The notes under the pieces: generated by a model
What the model was told of the DNA's origin: nothing
Database searches by the model: none
Seen by the model: the letters and a program-made list of their open reading frames with translations, nothing else
Virus record (IMG/VR): IMGVR_UViG_3300037520_000900
Location: 16,277 to 80,276 of that record
Length of the DNA: 64,000 bases
DNA from: a virus
Reading direction: 5' to 3' (one strand)
Position numbers and translations under genes: made by a program
In this document: piece by piece, positions 51,063-59,848 of the stretch
How the letters are laid out: each line of letters opens with the position of its first letter
Numbering within the stretch: position 1 is the stretch's first letter

Positions 51063-53041
51063 TGGCAGCTTTAGATGTTAATAAAGGATATGGTGACGCC
51101 AAAAGTAAAATTTCGGCAATTAAAACCGTTAACCAATCATTAAAAGACGGAAAAAAACAAACAAAAGAACAAGTAAATTCTTTTACAGAAAAAACAAAGG
51201 CTGAAACTGTAAAACAATTTAATGAATTAAAAAACGAAGGAACAAAACAAGTCAACCAATTAAAAAGTGAGGCAAAAAACCAAATTGAAGAGATGTTTGA
51301 ACTTTTTATGCAAACTCTTCCCGCTGGTAATTCTGTAAATGTACTTAAAGATATATTTTTAAAATCAATATCCACATTTAAACCTAAAGTTTCTGAAATA
51401 GTAATTAATGAAATGATATCTACTTTAGGGTGTTCAGAAGAACAATCATACGAATCAGTATTAAATCAACCAATTTACATAAAAGTCAAACAAATAGATA
51501 TATTTAATACGTTAAAGTATGACCCTGACGATAAAAAGGCTAAATTTTTTTATGAAAAGAATGATACTGGTATCGGATCTATCCCATACTCAATGGACAG
51601 AGAACTTTATAAAAGATTACAAAATATTAACATATCATATAATAATGATTTAGGTGGAGATTATAAGGGGGCGTCAGGTCAAAATTTATTTGATTTTGAA
51701 TACGTTCAATATTACCCCGCAACTTTACCAACTAACTTTGGGGATTACTATAAGGTGACTTTAAAACCTCAATTAAATAGTAGAACTTCAGTGACTGACT
51801 TTCTAAGGGACTACTACCAAAGTATAGACATTTTTGATTTTGATGTTTTAAATGCGAATATTTTTAATTCTCTGAGTGGTAATTTAGATTATGGTTTAAA
51901 AAAATCTAAAATAGAAATACAACAAAGTTCGTGGTTTTTAAAAGTGATGAAAAGACTTATGGGTATTTGTAATGACCCTACAAAAAAAATAGACGTTTCG
52001 GGTACCGCGAAATTAAGTGAAGAAGATTTTATTGATGATAGTTTTTTTGAAATAAAGCCATCAGATTTAAGGTTATTGGATCAAGAAACGGAAAATATCT
52101 CTAACGGAGTAATGGAATTTGAAGATTGTGGTAATGTTAAATTACCAATTAACGAAGAAGGTATGATTAATATTTTAGAAGATATTATAAGTCAAAACGG
52201 TTCGTCAGCCAAAATTGAAGCAATAGATAGGGGTATAGATTCTATGGTAAAAGATAAAGTATGGAAAGATAAACTAACAGGTAGTATTGGAATACCTTTC
52301 CCTTCTTTAAATTTAAAACTTAAATTAAATATGGATTTAACTTTGTCACTACCAAGAGTTATTTTTAAATCAATCCTTACACCAAAAACTATTTTTGGTT
52401 TCTTAATTATGGTAAAGGCAGTTCAAAACGAATTATCAACAAAGTTAGACGATTCGTATGAAGATGCTGAGGGGTTTATGAAAACATTTAAAAAATTCGT
52501 TACTAACACGATGGTTAAAATAACTTCTGAGTTTGTTCAAATTCTTTTTAAAACATTAAAGAAAAATATAAGGTTATTAGTAGAAACAATTTTATTAGAA
52601 ATAATAGATGAGGCTAAAGATAAGCAAATAAAAATGTACACATCTATAGCCTACGCCCTATTAATACTTGGGCAGGCAGTTGTTGACTATGCAAATTGTA
52701 AAAGTGTTATTGATGAAATTTTAAAATTATTAAATTTTGGGCTTAAACAATTGGGGGTCGGTATACCGAATTTTATTTTAGCGGGAGCGGCTTTATTGGG
52801 TGGTGTATCTTCTATAAGATCATATGCAAATGCTATAGAGAATTTACAAAAATCAGGATTACCTACCGGATCGGCACCAGATGGCGGACCTAATTTAATG
52901 AATCAAGCGATGTTGGGTATAATACAAGGTATGAATCAAGACCTTGCGGAAAATAGTAAAGTTCCTGTTTTTATACCCCCACTTACTATAACACCAGCAG
53001 GGTTTACAGTTGCATCACAAGGATCGGGTAAATTATTTTAA
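51062..53041 (+). CDS. Large baseplate-associated structural protein
   Basis: 659 residues. The N-terminal 80 residues form a Lys/Gln/Glu-rich coiled coil (KEQVNSFTEKTKAETVKQFN), the next 350 are beta-rich with FDFEYVQYYPATLPTNFGDY, and the C-terminal third is helical and hydrophobic with ILGQAVVDYANCKSVIDEIL and GIPNFILAGAALLGGVSSIR, then a Gly/Pro/Ala-rich end. It is in a run with gp5-like and other baseplate genes. I cannot match it to a T4 protein with confidence; a wedge or hub component is likely. Confidence 0.55.
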   Translation: MAALDVNKGYGDAKSKISAIKTVNQSLKDGKKQTKEQVNSFTEKTKAETVKQFNELKNEGTKQVNQLKSEAKNQIEEMFELFMQTLPAGNSVNVLKDIFLKSISTFKPKVSEIVINEMISTLGCSEEQSYESVLNQPIYIKVKQIDIFNTLKYDPDDKKAKFFYEKNDTGIGSIPYSMDRELYKRLQNINISYNNDLGGDYKGASGQNLFDFEYVQYYPATLPTNFGDYYKVTLKPQLNSRTSVTDFLRDYYQSIDIFDFDVLNANIFNSLSGNLDYGLKKSKIEIQQSSWFLKVMKRLMGICNDPTKKIDVSGTAKLSEEDFIDDSFFEIKPSDLRLLDQETENISNGVMEFEDCGNVKLPINEEGMINILEDIISQNGSSAKIEAIDRGIDSMVKDKVWKDKLTGSIGIPFPSLNLKLKLNMDLTLSLPRVIFKSILTPKTIFGFLIMVKAVQNELSTKLDDSYEDAEGFMKTFKKFVTNTMVKITSEFVQILFKTLKKNIRLLVETILLEIIDEAKDKQIKMYTSIAYALLILGQAVVDYANCKSVIDEILKLLNFGLKQLGVGIPNFILAGAALLGGVSSIRSYANAIENLQKSGLPTGSAPDGGPNLMNQAMLGIIQGMNQDLAENSKVPVFIPPLTITPAGFTVASQGSGKLF

Positions 53042-53042
53042 T

Positions 53043-53246
53043 ATGGATAATAATAAAGCGTTAGAAATTTTAAAAACCTATAAAAGTTCTTCAAATAAAG
53101 AACTAACAGAAGTTATGGATTTTTTAAATGGTGACTTTGAAAAAACTAAAGACTTAATCGTAAAACTCACTTATCATTTGGATAGTACTGAGGAAGCGTA
53201 CAATAAAGTTTTTGAAGAATATAAAAAAAGGGTAAATAATGGATGA
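53043..53246 (+). CDS. Small helical protein (67 aa)
   Basis: ATG at 53043, two bases after the stop of the large protein; an earlier possible start would overlap it. MDNNKALEILKTYKSSSNKE then LTEVMDFLNGDFEKTKDLIV and a long helix. Overlaps the OB-fold protein gene by eight bases. Likely an assembly factor; function unknown. Confidence 0.5.
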   Translation: MDNNKALEILKTYKSSSNKELTEVMDFLNGDFEKTKDLIVKLTYHLDSTEEAYNKVFEEYKKRVNNG

Positions 53247-54795
53247 TAAAAATCAATTAGTTTTTTTTGGTACTTGTTTACAAGACGATGACCCCCAAAT
53301 GTTAGGTAGAATTAGGGTTTTACCGTTCAATGATGTTGAGCAGGCAGTTATCGACGCTAACCCAAAATTTAAACCCAACTCAAAGTCTTTATCTGACGGT
53401 CCTTGGTCAAACATTGACCCGTTTTTATATAATCCTCTTTTACCTTATTTTATAAATCAGGTACCAAAAAAAGGTGAAAAGGTAAAATTATTTTATTACA
53501 ATACGGAAAGCAAGTACGGAAGAAATAAATATTACATGATGGATCAATATTCATCACCAACTACCACAAATTTTGAAGACGTTAATTCAGCACAACTAAG
53601 GAGTGATGCTGGATATTCAAATTCTACTGAAAGTTTACCACCAATAAAAAATAATGATGGTCAGTACGTAGAAGAAGGTAGTAAGGGTGTTTTTGTGGAA
53701 CCCGTTGACATTTCTTTAAATGGTAGAGACACTGCAGATTTAATAATAAAAAAAGATGAGATACTATTAAGGGCGGGTAAACACAACCCATTTAAATCAA
53801 ATGAAATACCAACAGCAAATACAAATAGAGGTTTTTTACAAATATCTAAATTTGATACGAAATTTAATTTTGGGTTACCTCAAGCGAAATTAAGATTAGT
53901 TAATCAAAGTATACCTATAAAATATTTGTTTGAATATGATATTTTTAACCCTGAAAATGAATTTTCGGCATTTACAGGAACATTAGACATATATACCCTA
54001 CCTAATTTTCAGGACGCATATTTAACTTTATCGTCAATATTTGATGTTGATACTGAAATTGATATGACTTGTTCAGGTAAAACGTCAGCATGTAAAATAA
54101 AGTCAATTCAATTCCAAGGACTAAATTTTACTGAATTGTCAACATTTATAAATAATACTTTAAAAACTTTTTTAACCTCACCTGATTCGTTAATAACAGT
54201 ACCAATTATAAATAACGAACAATTTCCATTTTATTTTAGACCATCAAAAAAAATAAGAAACCTAACAACACAATTTACAAGTACATCTGATTTGTTGGCA
54301 ACAACAAATATGGCTCAATTATCTTCTTTAATAAAAATTTCACCGACAGACCCGACACCAGGATATGGAATGGTATTAGACGCAAAACTCTCAACCGATT
54401 TACCTTTAGATTTTAAAAAAGAAGTTTTCATACCAAAAACTACTGAAAATGTAGAAAATACCGCAGCACTTTTAGGCGCAAATCAACTATTTTTATTGTC
54501 TCACGAATCACAAATACCAGGTAAAGATAAAATTGATTTAGGTGGTACGATTTATGGGATTGAACAAAATAAAGTTATTGAAGAAATTTACCCAAATACG
54601 TCTTCAATGGTTAGGGGTGAAGAATTATTAGAATTATTAAGTTTAATTGTTAGTTTTTGTACTTCACACGTTCACCCATACCCTTTGTTACCACCATCAT
54701 CAGTCTCTTTAGATGGGACAAGTATCGATAATTTACTTGTAAAAATGCAAGAAGCATATACAAAAGTAATTAATGAAAATATTCGCATCAACTAA
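53239..54795 (+). CDS. gp5-like baseplate protein with N-terminal OB fold
   Basis: 518 residues. The start VFFGTCLQDDDPQMLGRIRV with LPF after it is the OB-fold entry of gp5/VgrG-type proteins (F-x-G-x-V ... d-P-x-x-x-G-R-V-R-V). GEKVKLFYYNTESKYGRNKYYM continues the barrel. The middle is a different beta domain. The C-terminal LLELLSLIVSFCTSHVHPYP with a His-rich HVHPYP and TSIDNLLVKMQEAYTKVINE end is typical of hub spikes. It may be the cell-puncturing hub, though I see no lysozyme motif, unlike T4 gp5. Confidence 0.65.
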   Translation: MDDKNQLVFFGTCLQDDDPQMLGRIRVLPFNDVEQAVIDANPKFKPNSKSLSDGPWSNIDPFLYNPLLPYFINQVPKKGEKVKLFYYNTESKYGRNKYYMMDQYSSPTTTNFEDVNSAQLRSDAGYSNSTESLPPIKNNDGQYVEEGSKGVFVEPVDISLNGRDTADLIIKKDEILLRAGKHNPFKSNEIPTANTNRGFLQISKFDTKFNFGLPQAKLRLVNQSIPIKYLFEYDIFNPENEFSAFTGTLDIYTLPNFQDAYLTLSSIFDVDTEIDMTCSGKTSACKIKSIQFQGLNFTELSTFINNTLKTFLTSPDSLITVPIINNEQFPFYFRPSKKIRNLTTQFTSTSDLLATTNMAQLSSLIKISPTDPTPGYGMVLDAKLSTDLPLDFKKEVFIPKTTENVENTAALLGANQLFLLSHESQIPGKDKIDLGGTIYGIEQNKVIEEIYPNTSSMVRGEELLELLSLIVSFCTSHVHPYPLLPPSSVSLDGTSIDNLLVKMQEAYTKVINENIRIN

Positions 54796-54796
54796 G

Positions 54797-54804
54797 TATT
54801 TATA
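54797..54804 (+). promoter_or_regulatory. Putative late promoter TATTTATA
   Basis: 12 bases before the ATG at 54817. Confidence 0.45.
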
Positions 54805-54816
54805 TATAAAATACTG

Positions 54817-56271
54817 ATGTCAATACAAAAATCTTATTTTGATAAGTCTAACACAATTATATACGACACGTACACAAATACGTCAAGAAACCCTATTGTT
54901 GAATTATTTTTCGGAAAGGTAGATAGTTTATCCTCACCTGTTGGTTATAGTAGATATATTTTCAATATTGATATTACCGAACTACAAAATAAAGTAAACT
55001 CAGGAGTAATATCAACGGATTGTAGTGGTTATTCTAATATTATTCATAAACTTAGAATGACAAATACTTCTTTTTTTGATAAAGAACTATTAAATGACAA
55101 GACCTCACAAGGTAGAAGAAGGGCAACATCATTTGATTTAATTCTTTTTAGAATACCACAAAACCAACAATGGGATAGTGGTGTTGGTTATGATTATTAC
55201 GACTTTAATACGAATTATTTAAACGATAAAAACTATTCAGATAGACCGTCCAATTGGTTTCAAACCACAACTATTAGTGATTGGACAACACCGGGGTTAT
55301 ATGACAACACTAATTCAGCAACGGGTAGTGGTATAAATTACTCGGCAATTACAATTGTTGATACACAACATTTTGAATTTGGAAATGAGGATATTGAATT
55401 TGATATGACAAATGAAATAAATTCAAGATTAAGTGGTGGTACTGTAGGGGTTACGGGCTACGGAATAGCATTTTTACCACAAGTAGAAAATATATCAGGA
55501 TTAACCGAAAACTATTCAGTTGGTTTTTTCTCACCATATACACAAACATTTTATGAGCCATATTTAGAAACAAATTATGACGATCTAATATTAGATAATA
55601 GAAATAATTTTACTTGTGGGGTTCAAAATAATTTATATTTATATGCTTATGATAATGGTGTACCTTTAACATTTGATACTAACCCAATTGTTGATATTTT
55701 AGACTCTAATGGGGGTGTAGTTTATTCTTCATTAACAACATGTTTAGTTACCGAAGGAGTGTATAAAGTTACGGTACCTGCAATTGATTGTAGTAATGCT
55801 CCGTGTATTTATTATGATTTATGGAAAAACATAACAATTAATTCAGAGTCTTTTGATAATATAGAAAATGAATTCGCATTGGTTGAAAAATCAAAAAGAT
55901 TTAATATTGGTACGACTACCGAAAACCCTAAAATATTTGGTTTTTCATTTGACGGTATTAAACAGAATGAAAAGATTTTAAATACTGATGTTCGTAAAGT
56001 AAATGTTGTTGTAAAACAAGCATACTCTTCAAAATCAACACTGAATTATGTTAAGGCTTATTATCGAATTTATGTTAGAGAAGGGGCAAATACAGAAGTA
56101 CAGGTACAAGATTGGACAAGAATAAATCAAACAACAGATGGGTTTTATTTTGTTTTTGACACAAGAGATAAAATACCAAATGAATATTTTATAGATATAA
56201 AAGTCGTTTCTGATAAAAATACAGATACTTATAAAAGAGAACTACAATTCGAAATAGTTAATAAAAAATAA
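54817..56271 (+). CDS. Baseplate/tail structural protein
   Basis: 484 residues, beta-rich: NPIVELFFGKVDSLSSPVGY, RYIFNIDITELQNKVNSGVI, FDMTNEINSRLSGG. C-terminal FGFSFDGIKQNEKILNTDVR then KVNVVVKQAYSSKS and YYRIYVREG look like an Ig-like or fibre-binding domain. Position after the gp5-like gene, with its own late-type promoter, supports a baseplate-proximal role. Family not known to me. Confidence 0.55.
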   Translation: MSIQKSYFDKSNTIIYDTYTNTSRNPIVELFFGKVDSLSSPVGYSRYIFNIDITELQNKVNSGVISTDCSGYSNIIHKLRMTNTSFFDKELLNDKTSQGRRRATSFDLILFRIPQNQQWDSGVGYDYYDFNTNYLNDKNYSDRPSNWFQTTTISDWTTPGLYDNTNSATGSGINYSAITIVDTQHFEFGNEDIEFDMTNEINSRLSGGTVGVTGYGIAFLPQVENISGLTENYSVGFFSPYTQTFYEPYLETNYDDLILDNRNNFTCGVQNNLYLYAYDNGVPLTFDTNPIVDILDSNGGVVYSSLTTCLVTEGVYKVTVPAIDCSNAPCIYYDLWKNITINSESFDNIENEFALVEKSKRFNIGTTTENPKIFGFSFDGIKQNEKILNTDVRKVNVVVKQAYSSKSTLNYVKAYYRIYVREGANTEVQVQDWTRINQTTDGFYFVFDTRDKIPNEYFIDIKVVSDKNTDTYKRELQFEIVNKK

Positions 56272-56283
56272 AAAAATAAAAAC

Positions 56284-56454
56284 ATGCCACAAACAAGCGC
56301 AAATACTGAATATACTCTTTGTGTTCAAAATTGTTCAGGAACAAGTCTGACAGAAATTTATACACCACATCCTACCTATTCTGACTTAACAGGAGGAACT
56401 GTTGTACAATTAAACATGGTTGTTTTAGGTGGGCCTAATGGTTTAAACTCTTAA
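56284..56454 (+). CDS. Small protein (56 aa) after baseplate gene
   Basis: ATG 56284, TAA at 56452-56454. MPQTSANTEYTLCVQNCSGT then SLTEIYTPHPTYSDLTGGTV and a Gly/Asn-rich end. Two Cys (CVQNC). Spaced 12 bases after the upstream stop and three before the next start, so it fits the operon without overlap. No homology recognised; likely a small virion component. Confidence 0.55.
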   Translation: MPQTSANTEYTLCVQNCSGTSLTEIYTPHPTYSDLTGGTVVQLNMVVLGGPNGLNS

Positions 56455-56457
56455 ATT

Positions 56458-56895
56458 ATGAATATCAATTATATTATACGTAAAGTATTAAAAGAAGAAG
56501 AAGGTAGATCAAATAGGTATATGTTCTTTTCAAATTTAGAACAAATGAAAAGACAATGTGAAATGTTATTAGAAATGGATCAAGAAGAAATTGAGTCTAT
56601 TTTAGAGAACGGTCACGATTGGGCTCAAGACCACATCGCAGAAGCCAAAAATAATATGGACCAAGTTTTTGATTTTTTAAAAAATGAAATGGAAGGTGGT
56701 AGTGATTATGAAGAAGATGAAGATATGATTGAAGAGGGTCGTAAAAAAAAAAAGAATGTCGCAACTAATAAAAAATTGTGGCGACAATCTTTAGCTTGGG
56801 CTAGACAACGTTACGAAGTTTGTCCTAGTGCTTATTGTAATGGTGCCGCGGTTAAAAGATACAACTCTAAAGGTGGTAAATGGAAAAAAGGTTAG
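56458..56895 (+). CDS. Tagged basic protein with DUF5872-like C-terminus
   Basis: 145 residues. N-terminus MNINYIIRKVLKEEEGRSNR is the tag pattern (amphipathic, ending VLKE). The middle has EMDQEEIESILENGHDWAQD and an acidic stretch. The C-terminus NKKLWRQSLAWARQRYEVCP then SAYCNGAAVKRYNSKGGKWK matches the 'npklW..a...A..kf.vyPSAYaNg.a.k.Y..kGG.W' motif of small proteins in aquatic phages and giant viruses. Basic end and tag suggest a packaged DNA-associated protein. A terminator (57019) follows, inside the convergent gene. Confidence 0.6.
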   Translation: MNINYIIRKVLKEEEGRSNRYMFFSNLEQMKRQCEMLLEMDQEEIESILENGHDWAQDHIAEAKNNMDQVFDFLKNEMEGGSDYEEDEDMIEEGRKKKKNVATNKKLWRQSLAWARQRYEVCPSAYCNGAAVKRYNSKGGKWKKG

Positions 56896-56993
56896 TAATA
56901 ATCTTTTTTTTGTGTTGTTATTCGGCAAATATAGGTAGAAACGAAAATAATTTAGAAACTTGGTTAGAATTTTTAAAATTGTTAAAGACCTGA
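56880..56993 (+). CDS. Possible small secreted/membrane peptide (37 aa)
   Basis: Frame from ATG 56880 to TGA 56993, starting in another frame in the last 16 bases of the gene before. MEKRLVIIFFLCCYSANIGR resembles a short signal peptide, then an acidic/hydrophobic tail. Overlaps the end of the convergent gene by 12 bases. Could be random; no promoter or clear ribosome site. Confidence 0.25.
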   Translation: MEKRLVIIFFLCCYSANIGRNENNLETWLEFLKLLKT

Positions 56994-57692
56994 TAAAATG
57001 TTTCTAACGATAATATTTAAAGACTCTTTTTGAGTCTTTTTTGTTTTATATGAAGTCATTACAGGTTTTTGACCTTTACCTGACTGAGTATCTTTTTTCT
57101 CCGCTCTTCTTTTTTGTTGACATGCAGATCTTTTTTGTGAATCTGACATTTTACCCGCAACACCAGCAGCTCTACATTTAGGGTACGCACCTTTATCCGT
57201 ATCACTTCTACCACACGGAGGATGTTTACCGTCAACTTTTCTACATATATCAACCCACGGACCTTTTGGTTGTGAAGATCCCTTTGGTTTTTTCTTTTTT
57301 CCAAACCAAACCGCCAAATCTTCATTTAATGGTATTTTATCTAATTCAACCCACTCATTAACAGGAACTATTCTTTTACCTTTACCTGGTGTTTGATTTA
57401 TGATTCCACCGTCTTCATCATTTGATTGAGGGTGTTTTTTATTGTATAATGAAATTCTTTTTGATTTTGATTCTAATTTTTTTCTATCTTTTTTATGTGA
57501 GTCCAAAGAACCATCATAACTATCATACTCTATCTCAGCATTAAAAAATTTTGAAACTTTATTTGTAAAAGGACCTAAAGCGTAGTCTTCCCAATCAATT
57601 TCTCCCATAGTCAAAGGGCCGTTGTATGATCCCGCATATCTATTAGAATTTGCTTCATTGATTATTTTTTTTACTATTTTATTAATATTCAT
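56982..57692 (-). CDS. Tagged basic Cys-rich protein (DUF6321-like)
   Basis: 236 residues. MNINKIVKKIINE then ANSNRYAGSYN is the tag pattern with IINE-A, close to the capsid site LINE-A. The middle is Lys/Arg/Ser-rich. GPWVDICRKVDGKHPPCGRS (about 143-162) then KGAYPKCRAAGVAGKMSDSQ and KRSACQQKRRAEKKD form a Cys-rich basic domain seen from memory in phages and large DNA viruses. The C-terminus (ESLNIIVRNILSGL) resembles the tag helix again. Likely DNA-binding packaged protein. Its 3' end contains the plus-strand terminator hairpin. Confidence 0.6.
   Translation of the reverse strand: MNINKIVKKIINEANSNRYAGSYNGPLTMGEIDWEDYALGPFTNKVSKFFNAEIEYDSYDGSLDSHKKDRKKLESKSKRISLYNKKHPQSNDEDGGIINQTPGKGKRIVPVNEWVELDKIPLNEDLAVWFGKKKKPKGSSQPKGPWVDICRKVDGKHPPCGRSDTDKGAYPKCRAAGVAGKMSDSQKRSACQQKRRAEKKDTQSGKGQKPVMTSYKTKKTQKESLNIIVRNILSGL
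57019..57039 (+). terminator. Rho-independent terminator inside convergent gene
   Basis: Plus strand stem AAAGACTC / GAGTCTTT, 5-base T loop, then TTTGTTTT. It is coding sequence (KTQKESL) of the minus-strand gene at the same time. It would end the baseplate operon. Confidence 0.8.
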
Positions 57693-57700
57693 AACTTAAT

Positions 57701-57708
57701 ATAAATAT
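57701..57708 (-). promoter_or_regulatory. Putative late promoter TATTTATA
   Basis: About seven bases before the ATG of the tagged basic protein; lies in the nine bases between that gene and the T9SS protein's stop codon. Confidence 0.45.
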
Positions 57709-57709
57709 C

Positions 57710-59698
57710 TTAATATTTGGTTATTTTTCTCATAGTTCCGTCGTCATAAATTTCAATTACAATTCCTTTTATATTTTCAGGATTAACTTCTTGACCCATC
57801 AAATTTATGTATTTGACAATTTTTTTATCTGTAATATCCCTCGTGATAACTATCGGACCATAAGTCTCACACTTACCGTCAATATCAAATTGTTGTAATC
57901 TATAATAAACAATACTATTTAAATTATTATCAATATATGAATATCTTATAGTTTCATTACTATTACCAGCAGCTTGTTTTGTTGCAATAACTTTCCAAAC
58001 ATAACCATCTTCACTTGATTCTAAATCAAAATGACTTGAGTTGTTTTCAGATTCTGTCGACCATTTAATCACATTAAATAATGGATATAAATCACCTTCA
58101 AATTGGCTCAATTCAACAGGCAAGGCAACTGATATTCTAACCGTATATTCTTCTATTTCTCCATAACCATAACCTAACGAATAATACGCATCAATATCAG
58201 GTGTACTATTCCATACAGATAATACTCTCATTAAAACGTCACCTGTTACTGCATCTGAAGGTATTGTTACAAGTTGTGATGTAGAATTTGCCGTTGCTTT
58301 TAATAAAACATTTTCTGTTGTTTGTAAGATACCATCACCATTCCAATCAATCCAAGCAGCATAACCTTGACCTGGATTTAAAGTGTTTGCTGCAGTTACG
58401 GATAAATTATAAGGTTCACCTTTTGTAACATTTGCAATTATTGAGGTATAATCTGAATACGCATCTCCATCATTAGTTGTTGTATTATTTATATCATTAA
58501 AAGTAACATTTGTTATGTGGTCCCCATCAACAATTCCTGATGAATATGGTGGTGCACTTTTAAGTGTTATATTTACAATATTAGAAACACCAGATGGACA
58601 AGTACCGTCTTTTGATGTTGTTCTAAAATACACGTTTGCTTCTTGTACGTTTAATTGAATGTTGTACGGATTTGCGGGGTTTGTAACACTACCGTCTACT
58701 GTTGTAAAATTATCAAATGACCACTCGATTTTTGTTATTGACCCACCATTTCCGGTAGTCGTTAAAGAAACCCCATCATTAACTGTTGTTAAACTTTTAT
58801 TAGTGCTTAATGTTCCTCCATTTGTTGGTGTTGTACATACCGTAACTGATGTTACTGTTGCTTGAAAACCAGTCCTAATACCGCTAATATCTGAAGTAAA
58901 CCTTAATGTAAGTTGTCCTGAAGCATTTTCAGCAGTAATTGTTGCGGGTAATGATGTACCATTTAATGTTGCAAGTAAGGGAGAACTTGTATTTGGTCCA
59001 TCATAAACATATAAGAAATCATAAACGGCCTCTATGTTGAATGATGAAAAATTTAATTGTAATTTTTTTGTATTATCTGATGGTGTTAAAGTTACTGTTT
59101 GATCTAAATTATTATTATATGTGTCAGTAGGTCCTCCGGCATCAGTTATTGTATAAGTAAGTGTAGATGTTAATGTTTGACTACAATTTCCTAAAAATGG
59201 TATTAGTGTATTTTGATTTGTCACAGTTGATGTAATACCTAAATCATCGACATATCTTTCGTGTGCACCTGATGCTCTACCATCTAAAAGCCTTATAAAA
59301 ACATTTGTAAGACCTAAAGCTCCAATATTTAAAGTGTATTGTTGATAGGTTGTTGTTGGTGCAGTTACAGTACCCCTTGTTGTCCAAGTTGTTCCGTCAG
59401 GGGATGTTTGAACATTTAAAGTCCAAGCGGTTGAGTTACTACTTCTTCTATACCAAAAAGAAAGAACGCCCGGATTTGCAATTTGTGGCGTTCTAATCCA
59501 ATCGCCGGTACCATTAAATCCTGCGGCATAATTACCGGTTCTATTTGGTGAAGTTGATGCAAGTATGGAATTTACGCCCCATGTACCTCCTTGTGTTGTT
59601 AATGTACTTGTAAAACTTTCGTAAATTAAATATTGATTACATTGGGTAATCCCAATAAACGACATTAAGGTAAATAGTAAGATTAAAAAACTTTTCAT
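57710..59698 (-). CDS. Secreted multidomain protein with CUB, GEVED and type IX secretion C-terminal signal
   Basis: I choose ATG 59698 (662 residues): MKSFLILLFTLMSFIGITQC is a Sec signal peptide; an upstream start would bury it. Domains in order: a jelly-roll/adhesion-like domain (about 25-160, FWYRRSSNSTAWTLNVQTSP, ending RYVDDLGIT); a CUB-like domain (about 168-286, LQLNFSSFNIEAVYDFLYVY with YDGPN and TGFQATVTSVTVC); an Ig-like part; a GEVED domain (about 393-517, YAAWIDWNGDGIL and GEIEEYTVRI); then LPVELSQFEGDLYPLFNVIK and the rest of the flavobacterial pre-sorting domain (NSIVYYRLQQFDIDGK), and a T9SS type A C-terminal signal (KIVKYINLMGQEVNPENIKG, ending IEIYDDGTMRKITKY). Such proteins are exported to the surface of Bacteroidota. 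Its phage promoter (TATTTATT) and place after the capsid gene make this a striking moron-like gene. Confidence 0.88.
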   Translation of the reverse strand: MKSFLILLFTLMSFIGITQCNQYLIYESFTSTLTTQGGTWGVNSILASTSPNRTGNYAAGFNGTGDWIRTPQIANPGVLSFWYRRSSNSTAWTLNVQTSPDGTTWTTRGTVTAPTTTYQQYTLNIGALGLTNVFIRLLDGRASGAHERYVDDLGITSTVTNQNTLIPFLGNCSQTLTSTLTYTITDAGGPTDTYNNNLDQTVTLTPSDNTKKLQLNFSSFNIEAVYDFLYVYDGPNTSSPLLATLNGTSLPATITAENASGQLTLRFTSDISGIRTGFQATVTSVTVCTTPTNGGTLSTNKSLTTVNDGVSLTTTGNGGSITKIEWSFDNFTTVDGSVTNPANPYNIQLNVQEANVYFRTTSKDGTCPSGVSNIVNITLKSAPPYSSGIVDGDHITNVTFNDINNTTTNDGDAYSDYTSIIANVTKGEPYNLSVTAANTLNPGQGYAAWIDWNGDGILQTTENVLLKATANSTSQLVTIPSDAVTGDVLMRVLSVWNSTPDIDAYYSLGYGYGEIEEYTVRISVALPVELSQFEGDLYPLFNVIKWSTESENNSSHFDLESSEDGYVWKVIATKQAAGNSNETIRYSYIDNNLNSIVYYRLQQFDIDGKCETYGPIVITRDITDKKIVKYINLMGQEVNPENIKGIVIEIYDDGTMRKITKY

Positions 59699-59716
59699 AA
59701 TTAAGTATTTTTTCTT

Positions 59717-59724
59717 AATAAATA
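59717..59724 (-). promoter_or_regulatory. Putative late promoter TATTTATT
   Basis: 18 bases before the chosen ATG (59698) of the T9SS protein; it lies inside the longer possible frame, so supports the shorter start. Confidence 0.45.
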
Positions 59725-59799
59725 GTTTCAAAAGCCATAATAACAAGGTTAATTTTGTGTTAAATGAGCATACCCCTTAATTAATTTACCAAAAACAAA

Positions 59800-59825
59800 A
59801 AAGGAGACAATTTCTTGTCTCCTTT
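59800..59825 (-). terminator. Strong rho-independent terminator after major capsid gene
   Basis: Minus strand perfect 11-base-pair stem (AAAGGAGACAA / TTGTCTCCTTT) with 4-base loop, followed by TTTGTTTTT. The strongest terminator in the window, as expected for the capsid mRNA. Confidence 0.92.
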
Positions 59826-59848
59826 CTCTTATTCAGTTAAGATATTGA

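Noticed and set aside
59699-59746. Upstream start for the T9SS protein (extra 16 residues)
   Set aside because: It would place a hydrophobic, Lys-rich lead before the signal peptide and run through the promoter; ATG 59698 gives a classic signal peptide.
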